DNA from: Verrucomicrobiaceae bacterium
Lineage (GTDB): Bacteria > Verrucomicrobiota > Verrucomicrobiia > Verrucomicrobiales > Verrucomicrobiaceae
Assembly: GCA_015075365.1 (NCBI GenBank)
Contig: JABTUN010000001.1
Location: 1,488,001 to 1,552,000, forward strand
Reading direction: 5' to 3'
DNA length: 64,000 bases
The notes beneath the pieces were generated by a model, which was not told where the DNA came from, did no database searches, and was given only the letters and a program-made list of their open reading frames with translations. This document shows, piece after piece, positions 25,764 to 34,600 of the stretch (its first letter is position 1; each line of letters opens with the position of its first letter). The position numbers were made by a program, and so were the translations under genes.

Positions 25764-28700
25764 TCACGGCGTTTCGACAACCTTGATGCGCGAGAAACGG
25801 ACCGGTGACTCGTCCAAGCTTACACCATCCTCCCAGACCACACGCTCCAAGAGATCGTCGATGGGGGTGACTTGAATCACGCCGCCTGCTGGAGCGAAGC
25901 TATTGAGATCGCTGGCAAACTCTGCGGTGTAGGTGACACCTGGATCACTTGAAGCTTTGCGACGGATGAATTCGATCCGAAGGCGTCGAGTGGCGGGATT
26001 CATGTGCATGGTAGGGAGACCTTTGGTGCCACTTCCCGGCTGCACATAAGACACTCCGTCATTGCTACCCATGTTGAAGGCATACTTTGCCAAGTTCTTG
26101 ATGCCGTCGTGCCCGGCTGAATCACTGCTGGCCTGACCGGTCGAACTGATGGTGCCATAGTTCACCAGGCGCCATTCAGCGATACGGCTCAGGGTGGCCA
26201 CAAGAGACGTCGAACTCGGAGGCGAGACTCCGCCAGCGTTGGCGGCTTTGATCCGGTATTGATACCAAGAAGCGGGATTCAGCATTGTGTCTGTGAAATA
26301 GGTCTGCCCGCTTGGAACTGATGACACCTGCACCCATGTTGAACCGTCCACCGTGCGTTCGATGAGATAGGAAGCCGCCCCCAAGGAAGCCGCCCAAGAA
26401 ACAGCGACACTCGATGCGGAGTTGGGACTTGTGATGATGAATGGAGGAGCCAGCGGAGCCGGAGGCAATCCCGAATAGACACATAGGTCCTCAAGAGCCC
26501 AAGTATCATTCGTGCCACCGCTATGGGTGAGTTGACGCCAGCGGAAACGTGTACTGGCGGATACGGCTGCCTGCGGCACCTGGATGAAGTAAGGGGTCCA
26601 AGTGGAGTGATTGGGATACACCATGGTGAGCGTCTGGAAGATGGTCCAAGTCACACCATCAAGACTGTATTCGATGACCACATTCTCACCGCTTTCGGAG
26701 TTGTTCCAATAAGTGGCGCCATCGACGGTTTGGTTTCCTGCTCGAATCTTGAAGTCGAGATAGCCCACGGAGATGATGTTCAGCGGCACGGTGGCGGCAG
26801 CGCGAGTGCCGGAACTCCCAAACCAAAGGGCATTGCTGCCGAGGAACCCTGCCCCGCCGTTGAACGATACTCCGCTGGTGATGGAGGACCAGACTCCCGC
26901 ATCGTAACCTGGGTCAAAATCGTCGAGGGCGATGCAGGTGATGTCCACAGGAGTGCCCGTGACTTCGGCGGACCCGCCGGAGGGACCAACTGCATTTTGC
27001 GCTTTGACCCGGTACCAATACTGCAGGCCGCCTTCTACGGTATTGTCTTCGAAAACCAGGACATCGGCGGCCACACTTCCAACCTGTGACCAAGAAAGCG
27101 GGTCATCGGTCCGCCGCTCAATGATATAGCCTGTTTCGTCGAGAACATTGCCCCATGTGATGCGGAGCTGTGAGCTGGAAATCACTCGCAGAGAGACTCC
27201 ATAAGGCACGGATGGCGGCTGGGGGGCAGGAGTCGTATTGCTGATGGTGTAGTATGCCGAGGAACCTGCGGTATTGACTGCTTTGATGCGGTAATAGTAC
27301 AAGGTGCTGGCTGCGACGGTCACATCGGTATAACTGATGGTGTTTGCCGGAAGCGTCGCCAGTTCCGTCCAGGCACCTGTGCTTGTGGGTGCTCTTTCCA
27401 AGACGTAGTTGGTCTCAAAGCTGACGTCGGTCCAGACGAGGCCTGTCCGGTAATACAAATTGGAGCTCACATAAAAGGAGGATGGGGATGCCGGCGGAGC
27501 GACCAAAGTTGTTGCGCTGGCGATCTCGCTGTAAGCCGAGTCACCAATGGCATTCGTTGAGCGGATGCGGAAGTAATAGGTCGTGCTTTGGGTGAGACTG
27601 GTATTTTGATACGTCGTCACGTTGGCCGCCGGGGTGGCAACTTGAGTCCACGGCCCTGTAGCACTGGTGCCTCGTTCGATCTTGTAGCCTGATTCAGCTT
27701 CCACATTCGGCCAAACCAGAGTGATGGCTGAGGCAGAGTTGGCGGTAGCAGTCAATGGAGACGGAATGGCAGGCGGAGCTACAGAAACGGCAAGTTCATC
27801 TGAGGCGGGCGATGTGATTGCACCGTTGATGGCGGAAACACGGTAAAAGTAGTTGTTGCCGAGCGAAACGCCGGTGTCCGTGAAAGTCGTGGTGCTGACG
27901 GAGGTGGTCCCAATCTGACCCCAAGAACCAGCGAGTCCTGTTTTGCGCTCCACCGAATAGCTGGTTTCACCCGAAATGTCAGCCCAAGCCACGACGACTT
28001 GTGTTGCCGCTACCGAGGAAGCCACAAGATGGGTAGGCCTCGCGAGAGCAGGAGGTGCAATAATTTCGAAGCTTGAATCCAAGCAATAGAAAGAAGGTCT
28101 CCCATCCCCTGCGATAGAAATGCCGATGTGCTGATTGCCCGCGTGTGTCAAAAGACGGTTGGCAGTGCCGGGATACTGCTTCACGAGTCCTGCAGCATAC
28201 GTCGCACCTGTCCACTGCTGGTACTGGGTAGCCCCCGTGACCGTGCGTATGGTCCGCAATTCGCTGCCAAGCCAAGCTGCATCAGCAATGGCGTTAGGAA
28301 GCACATTCGCTTCACGAACGAGGGTGGTGGCGTTGTAGAGTTTGCCGGCACCGGTAATGACCACGCTTCCATTCGGTGCCACCCGGATCGGGTGGACAAA
28401 AGAGTCCTCGCCATGGTAGGGGGAGTCCATCTTGTTTCGGATGCCGCCCTGCACTTCGCCCGGGTAGGCGGTGCCATTGGCATTGATTTCTTCCCACAGG
28501 ACATCGTTGGGAGAAGTGTCGTCTCTGAAGAAATACATCTTCTGATTTGTCTCGCTCCAAGTGTAGCCTGCTGAGTAGTAGTTCCAATCAACGGAATCAA
28601 CCAACCCACCACTTGGTGAGATTGTGTAATGGGTATTCCAGGCACCTGATGCATCCACTGCGAACAAATAGTTTCCAGCAGAACTGAGCCCAAGCGGTGC

Positions 28701-29918
28701 GCTTGGCAGCGCGTAAAATGGTGTTTCGCTCGGGGTTGAGTCCGAAAGGTCAACCTTTCGGATCAAGCCAGACGAGTATGCCAGATAGACTCTATGAAGC
28801 GGCGCTGAGTAAGCGGCGTATGCTGGGATACCAATCAATGGAATCGTCGGTAAATACTGCTGAGACACCGGATCCCAACGAAAGATGCTTTGTGTATTCT
28901 TGTGAAACAGGCAGACCACACCGTTCACGTCTTGAAAAACCAGATCGGGTGAGTAAGCCAACCCAACGGGATTTACCGCAAGTCCGGGCGTCGGGGCCGC
29001 CAGATCGGCCAGAGGCTCGGCCCTCGCCTTGATTCCTGACGCTTCCGACGCATCGACTGTGAAAGTGACCACATCGGTTCCGTTCACAAAGATTCGGAAA
29101 GGAGCGTAGGCCAGAGACTTGCTTCCAACCGGCAAGAGGGTGGAGGTGTGCGAGATCAGCTGGTTGGTGCGTAGCACGATGGGAATGTCCACTCCATGGA
29201 AGGCAATATCTGTGATCACCCCACCCAAACTGCCCGCGTAATTGAGTGAGTCGGTGCTGTAGACCGTGCCTGAATCGTCCACCACCCTTGCATCATTTGG
29301 GAAAACCCAGGTCTTGGTGCCCGAAGGATAGTCCCCATGATACGGACTCGCTCCACCTGCAATAAACGTTCCAGAGTCATTGTAGCTCACGAAAGAAATA
29401 TCCGCTGGGCTGATCCCCTGCGTTCGGCCAAACATCTTGTTCATCGAAACGGCTATTTCCGAACCGTAAATGCTGTCTACATAATTCTCGAAGGTCGCGA
29501 TTTGAGTATTGGTCGTCTTGTTTATGCTGATAAACCTAGCGTAGAGACCCGAAGAGTGATTGATGAAGAGGAGATTCCCGTCGGAGTGAATGGCCTGAAC
29601 TGTCTGCGGCGCGGTGACCAAGTGCGTTTCCGATCCTCCGGTCAGGCTATAACGATAGACGCTGGAGCCGTAGGCGACAAAGACGCCATCTGCATCAACA
29701 TGGAAAGTGGTAGCCGCACCTCTCGCCGCAGGAAGCACGATATCTGTCAGCCAAAGGCGGGTGTTCATGTCAAAGCGAACCATTTTGGCCGGTGAGTCAT
29801 GCAAGAACCAAGCAACTCCCGTTCTGTTGGCCGATTTTACCACGGCCGACCAAGCAGGAGCAGAGAACGAACATGCAACAAGAAATGCGGCGAGGGCGAA
29901 ACGAAGGAGTGACGACAT
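25764..29918 (-). CDS. Large secreted fibronectin type III repeat protein
   Basis: The 1384-residue protein starts with a leader, MSSLLRFALAAFLVACSFSAPAWS. The first 600 residues look like a propeller of short repeats (YSLTGGSETHLVTAPQTVQAIHSDGNLLFI, RKVDLSDSTPSETPFYALPSAPLGLSSAGNYLFAVD). From about residue 630 come at least five FN3 domains, recognised by recurring VAWADISGETSYSVERK, FYRVSAINGA, YYRIKAVNTAGSSAYY and YWYRVKAQNAVGPSGG; one jelly-roll-like insert precedes the last FN3. Cell-surface binding is the family expectation. The gene is visibly richer in A+T than its neighbours, which may indicate recent acquisition. It converges on the giant cytochrome gene with a 63-base gap. Confidence 0.83.
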   Translation of the reverse strand: MSSLLRFALAAFLVACSFSAPAWSAVVKSANRTGVAWFLHDSPAKMVRFDMNTRLWLTDIVLPAARGAATTFHVDADGVFVAYGSSVYRYSLTGGSETHLVTAPQTVQAIHSDGNLLFINHSSGLYARFISINKTTNTQIATFENYVDSIYGSEIAVSMNKMFGRTQGISPADISFVSYNDSGTFIAGGASPYHGDYPSGTKTWVFPNDARVVDDSGTVYSTDSLNYAGSLGGVITDIAFHGVDIPIVLRTNQLISHTSTLLPVGSKSLAYAPFRIFVNGTDVVTFTVDASEASGIKARAEPLADLAAPTPGLAVNPVGLAYSPDLVFQDVNGVVCLFHKNTQSIFRWDPVSQQYLPTIPLIGIPAYAAYSAPLHRVYLAYSSGLIRKVDLSDSTPSETPFYALPSAPLGLSSAGNYLFAVDASGAWNTHYTISPSGGLVDSVDWNYYSAGYTWSETNQKMYFFRDDTSPNDVLWEEINANGTAYPGEVQGGIRNKMDSPYHGEDSFVHPIRVAPNGSVVITGAGKLYNATTLVREANVLPNAIADAAWLGSELRTIRTVTGATQYQQWTGATYAAGLVKQYPGTANRLLTHAGNQHIGISIAGDGRPSFYCLDSSFEIIAPPALARPTHLVASSVAATQVVVAWADISGETSYSVERKTGLAGSWGQIGTTSVSTTTFTDTGVSLGNNYFYRVSAINGAITSPASDELAVSVAPPAIPSPLTATANSASAITLVWPNVEAESGYKIERGTSATGPWTQVATPAANVTTYQNTSLTQSTTYYFRIRSTNAIGDSAYSEIASATTLVAPPASPSSFYVSSNLYYRTGLVWTDVSFETNYVLERAPTSTGAWTELATLPANTISYTDVTVAASTLYYYRIKAVNTAGSSAYYTISNTTPAPQPPSVPYGVSLRVISSSQLRITWGNVLDETGYIIERRTDDPLSWSQVGSVAADVLVFEDNTVEGGLQYWYRVKAQNAVGPSGGSAEVTGTPVDITCIALDDFDPGYDAGVWSSITSGVSFNGGAGFLGSNALWFGSSGTRAAATVPLNIISVGYLDFKIRAGNQTVDGATYWNNSESGENVVIEYSLDGVTWTIFQTLTMVYPNHSTWTPYFIQVPQAAVSASTRFRWRQLTHSGGTNDTWALEDLCVYSGLPPAPLAPPFIITSPNSASSVAVSWAASLGAASYLIERTVDGSTWVQVSSVPSGQTYFTDTMLNPASWYQYRIKAANAGGVSPPSSTSLVATLSRIAEWRLVNYGTISSTGQASSDSAGHDGIKNLAKYAFNMGSNDGVSYVQPGSGTKGLPTMHMNPATRRLRIEFIRRKASSDPGVTYTAEFASDLNSFAPAGGVIQVTPIDDLLERVVWEDGVSLDESPVRFSRIKVVETP

Positions 29919-29960
29919 GGGAATATCCTTTAGGACTTAGGTGGCAGGGGGCAGGAAAAT

Positions 29961-30281
29961 GTGTGGAATTTCCGCTTTGTAGCTAAAGCCCCCCCGTTTG
30001 TCAGTCATTATTTTTTACGACACATCGCGACCTCCACTCCACCAAAGCCATCGCTGAAGGCCTGGCTGTTTCTGTTCATCGGCTTTCTCTCGGCCGGGAT
30101 CCTGCTGGTCGAGAATTGGAGCTGGCACACGGCGGGTTTGCTCGCGCTTGGCGTGTGGGGTTTCTGCCGTGCTTACTTCTTCGCGTTTTACGTCATCGGG
30201 GGTTGGGTGGACCCGCAGTTCATGTTCAGCGGGCTGGGGCACTTCATCTTGTGGTGGTGGAGGCGGCGTGGCGGCGCTTGA
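29961..30281 (+). CDS. Small hypothetical membrane protein
   Basis: A GTG at 29961 opens a 106-residue frame whose central part is strongly hydrophobic (LKAWLFLFIGFLSAGILLV, WHTAGLLALGVWGFCRAYFFAFYVIGGWV), giving two or three membrane segments and a basic C-terminus WWWRRRGGA. No later canonical start exists before the first segment, so the GTG is used with doubt. The stop lies 1 base before the stop of the convergent gene remnant 30283-30375. Function unknown. Confidence 0.45.
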   Translation: MWNFRFVAKAPPFVSHYFLRHIATSTPPKPSLKAWLFLFIGFLSAGILLVENWSWHTAGLLALGVWGFCRAYFFAFYVIGGWVDPQFMFSGLGHFILWWWRRRGGA

Positions 30282-30282
30282 G

Positions 30283-30375
30283 TCACTTCTTTTCCACGGG
30301 AAAGAACTGCACGGCATCGGCGATGACCACTTTGGTGAGATCGGTGCCTTCGTTGGAGATCCGCACCCAGCCTGC
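30283..30375 (-). pseudogene. 3' remnant of a golvesin/xanthan-lyase-type domain gene
   Basis: The minus strand ends in an in-frame stop preceded by GWVRISNEGTDLTKVVIADA and VQFFPVEKK. This is the typical last strand pattern of the golvesin C-terminal-like carbohydrate or adhesion domain found in large secreted PVC proteins. Upstream of about 30376 the sequence abruptly becomes a copy of the cytochrome module from 20742-25700 on the other strand, so only the last 30 or so codons survive. It is interpreted as a gene truncated by the duplication. Confidence 0.55.
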
Positions 30376-30378
30376 GCA

Positions 30379-31398
30379 GCTTTCAATGACACAGAGATCA
30401 ACGCCCTCATCAAATCCGCCTGGGGCGATGTCAACGCGCCCAAAGCCGACCTCGCCGAGCGCACGAAGAAGTATCGCGACCTCCTCACACCCGCCAAACT
30501 GGCCAAAGGCGACCTCGCGAAGGGCAAGATGCTTTACACCGCCACCTGCGGCCAATGCCACAAACTCTTCGGCGAAGGCCAAAACGTCGGCCCCGACATC
30601 ACCGGCAGCAATCGCGCCGACTTGAACTACCTGCTCGAAAACGTGCTCGATCCCAACGCCGTGATCGGCAAGGCCTACCAGCTCAATTTGTTCACGATGA
30701 AGGATGGGCGGGTGATGAGTGGTGTCATCAAAGAGGAGAATGCGGCGGCGGTGAAGATCGCCATGATGGGCGGCGTCGAGTTCACGCTGCCGCAGGCGGA
30801 CATCGCCAAGCGCGAGGTCTCGAAGCTCAGCACGATGCCCGAGGGGCTGTTTGATGCTTTGCAGCCGGAGATGGTGGTGGATCTGGTGAAGTATCTGCAA
30901 AGCGGCAGCACTGTAGTTCGGGCTTCAGCCCGTCCGGACGGCCTAAAGGCCGAACTACGAACCATCCCCGGCGCGCTCGAAGGCGAAACCCTCAAAGTCC
31001 TCGAAATCACCGGCGGAAACGCCAAAAAACAAGGCATGGGCGGCTTCGGCAGCGATTGGAGCGGCGCGGCGCAGCTCTGGTGGACCGGCGGCAAGCCGGA
31101 TCAAAAGCTCACGCTCGCCCTTCCCGTCAAAGAAGCCGGCAAGTACACGCTTTACGGCGCTCTCACCATGGCCCGCGACTACGGCGTGGTGAGCATCACG
31201 CTGGATGGGAAGCCGGTGGCGTCGTCGTTTGATGGCTTCAACTCACCAAAGGTCATCCACACCGGTGAAAAAGAATGGGGCACGCACGAGCTGACCGCAG
31301 GGGAGCACAAACTCACCTTCACCCTCGCGCCGCCGAATCCAGATGCGGTGCCGTCGAACATGGTCGGCCTGGATTATGTGAGGCTGGAGAAGAAGTGA
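30379..31398 (+). pseudogene. Partial duplicate of the cytochrome c plus C-terminal module
   Basis: This segment repeats 24686-25700 of the giant protein gene at about 95% by eye, from AFNDTEINALIKSAWGD through the haem site CGQCH, the family A palindrome and the C-terminal beta-sandwich to the same VRLEKK end. It has no leader and no credible start: the open frame runs back only to a TTG at 30148 through antisense of the remnant 30283-30375. Most differences are synonymous and concentrate in the last third, suggesting that it was under coding selection or gene conversion for a time. It is most likely a 3' gene fragment, though fusion to an upstream gene in relatives is conceivable. Confidence 0.75.
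30913..30958. repeat. Palindromic element, family A, duplicated copy
   Basis: This is identical to the element at 25215-25260 over 46 bases and sits at the same place in the duplicated module, so the insertion preceded the duplication or was carried by conversion. Confidence 0.9.
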
Positions 31399-31545
31399 GG
31401 AGTCTGCCGCGCGATGCCGGGCAGCCAGCCCCCTGGAGGGGCCGAAATTTTCCCAGTGAACCGCCCTCATTCGGGGCCGGTGGCGAAATCTTTTGTAGAA
31501 TCTTGTCAAGAAATGCGCCTGTCGTGCGTCATGGCAGCGTCCTGA

Positions 31546-31575
31546 TGCCGCCGCGCCACTCCCGGTGTGGCGGCA
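31546..31575. promoter_or_regulatory. Hairpin upstream of the beta-strand-repeat gene
   Basis: TGCCGCC (31546-31552) and GGCGGCA (31569-31575) pair perfectly, with CAC/GTG extending the stem, 27 bases before the start at 31603. It lies in the 204-base gap 31399-31602, which otherwise shows only a TTGTCA hexamer at about 31504 that could be a -35 site. It could be a leader hairpin or terminator. Confidence 0.35.
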
Positions 31576-31602
31576 GGATCTGCCCATCTCCTCCACCAAC
31601 CT

Positions 31603-34600
31603 ATGACCACCCCATCCATGCGCGCGCTGTGGTGTCTTTTAATTCTCGGAACCCCGCTCCCTGGAGCCACGCTGCTATGGAACGGTGGCGGCACGGATGA
31701 CAACTGGTCCACGGCGCTGAACTGGAGCGGCACGGCCTTCACAGCCGGGGACACGCTTCAGTTTGGCGGCTCGACGAGGCTGACGCCGGTGAACAACCTG
31801 GCGGCGGACACGCTGGTGGGCGGCCTGGAGTTTCTGAACAACACGAACCCGAACATCTCCGCCTTCACCCTAAGCGGCAGCCGGATCACGCTGGGCGGGA
31901 ACATCACGACGAACGCGGTGACGGGCGGGGCCTTCAACGCGACGATCACGGACGTGATCGAGCTGGATCTGCTGCTGAACGACACGCGCACGATCACCAC
32001 GAACAACAATGGCGACAAGACGCACAACCTGACGGTCAACGGCAGCATCAGCGAGACGGGCGGCGCGCACGGGATCGTGAAGGCCGGAGGATCACGCCTG
32101 ACGCTTAACAGCGCGAACAGCTACACGGGCGGCACCTCGCTGACCAACGGGGTGCTAGTGCTGGGGCATGCGAACGCGCTGCCGGGCGGAACAGGCACGG
32201 CAGGAGGCACGAGCGGGCTGACTTTCGCAGGCACGGTGAACAGCGGGGCGATCCTGGGCCTGGGCGCGGGGGACTTCACCCGCGCGCTGGGCACGGGCGC
32301 GGACCAGGTGCAGTGGACGGGGCACGGCGGCTTCGCGGCCTTCGGGGCGGACCGCGTGGTGAATCTGGGCGGCGCGGGCACCACGGTGCAGTGGGACGCG
32401 GGCGGCTTTGTGCCGAACAACTTCACGCTGGTGTTCGGTTACGGCAATGGCACCGACACGCAGGACTCGACGCACACGCTGGACTTTCAGAACCCCATCG
32501 ACCTGAACGGCGGCACACGCAGCATCCGCGTGAATGACGGGAACAACGGCGGCGCGAACGGCCCGGCGCGCATCGACGCGGTGCTGACCGGCGGCCTGAC
32601 GAACAGCACGGGCACGGGGGCCTTCAGCAAGGATGGAACGGGCGTGCTGAGCCTGACGGCGGCGAGCACCTACACCGGGCAGACGCGGGTGAACGACGGC
32701 GTGGTGCTGCTGAATCATGCGAACGCGCTGCCGGGCGGCACCGCTGTGACAGGCGGGACGAGCAATCTGCGCCTGGCTGGCAACGGGGCCGTCGTTGGCC
32801 TGACGGCTGCCAGCGGAAACTTCACGCGGGATCTCGGCACCGGGGTGGAGCAGGTGCAATGGACGAGCGGTGGTGGCTTTGCCGCGTATGGCGTGGACCG
32901 TTTCGTGAACATCGGCGGCGCCGGAGCGCAGCTGGTTTGGGGGGCGGGTGGATTTGTGACCACCGGGCAGACCCTGACGCTGAGTCATGTGACGGCGGAC
33001 GCGATGTTGGATTTCCAGAACTCGATCGACCTCGGCAGCGCCACGCGGAACATCAGCATCGGCGGCTCCAACGGCGGCAGCTTCCTCGGGGCGACGGTCA
33101 GCGGGGCGCTGAGCGGCAGCGGGGGACTGATCAAGTCCGGCGATGGCAATCTGGCGCTGACAGCGGTGAACAGCACCTTCACCGGCCAGCTCGACATCCA
33201 GTCCAATGTGCTGCGCGTGACCAAGCTGGCGGATTTCGGCCAGGACAGTTCCATCGGCCATGGCACGGCGGGTGTGGCCATCCTGATGAGCACGCAGTTC
33301 CGCACTGGCATTCTGGAATACGTTGGCAGCGGCGACAGCTCGGACCGGACCTTTCGCATCGGCACCACCGGGGCCACGCACACGAGCGGCGCAACGATCC
33401 GGTCCAGCGGCACGGGCGCGCTGCTGCTCGACGCGCCTGTTTTGAATGAAACCGTGGCCGGGGTGACGGTGGCGCGCCCGCTGGCGCTGGGCGGCACGAA
33501 CACGGGCCTCAACACGATCTCCGGCGTGATCCAGAACACCGATGGTGCGACGGGCGTGCTGAACCTGGTGAAGGAAAACGCGGGCACCTGGGTGCTGGCC
33601 GGACCGAACACCTACACGGGCAGCACCACGCTCAGCGGCGGCACGCTGCACCTGAACCACGCCGGCACGGGCGGCACCAGCTCGGCCATCGGCACGGGGG
33701 CTTTCAGCATCGGCAGCGGGACAACCATCGACAACAGCAGCGGGGCGGCGATCACGCTGAGCACGGCGAACGCGGTCACCTGGGGTGGCAGCTTCACCTA
33801 CGGCGGCACAAACGACCTGAGTTTTGCCAACGGCACCGCGCTGACGACCGGCAGCCGCACGATCACGCTCAATGGCACCGGCAGAACGCTCGCCTTTGGC
33901 ACCCTGAGCGCCACGAACTCCAACACCCTGACGACGAATGACAACGGCACTGGCAACAAGCTGGTGCTCGGCGGCCTGGTGCTGGCGGAAAACAACCAGG
34001 CGCGCACGCAGACCCTCAACGGCAGCGCGGATGTGGAGATCCTGGGCACGGTGGCCGACGGACCGGGCACGGGCGCGGACAATCTCAGCTACACAGGCAA
34101 CGGCAGCCTCAAATTGAGCGGCAGCAACACCTACACAGGCGCCACGACGCTGAACAACGCCGCGGGCACGCTGACGCTGGCCGGCTCCAGCACCACCAGC
34201 CTGATGACGCTCAGTGCGGGCACTCTTAACATCAACCACGCCAATGCCATCGGCTCCGGCACGCTCGACATCAACGCGGGGACCATCGACAACACCAGCG
34301 GTGCCGCGATCACGGTGGCGACGGCCAATCTGGTCACGCTGGACGGCAATTTTGCGTTTGGCGGCGGGCATGACCTCAGTTTTGCCAACGGCACGGCCTC
34401 CACGACAGGCGGGCGCACGATCACGCTGAACGGCACCGGCCGCACGCTGACCTTCGGCGTGCTGAGCTTCACCAACTCCAACACCACCACGGTCAACGAT
34501 GCCGGCAGCGGCAACAAACTGGTGCTCGGCGGGCTGGTGCTGGGTGAGAACAACCAGGGCCGCACGCAGACCTTCACCGGGACCGCCGCCATCGACATCA

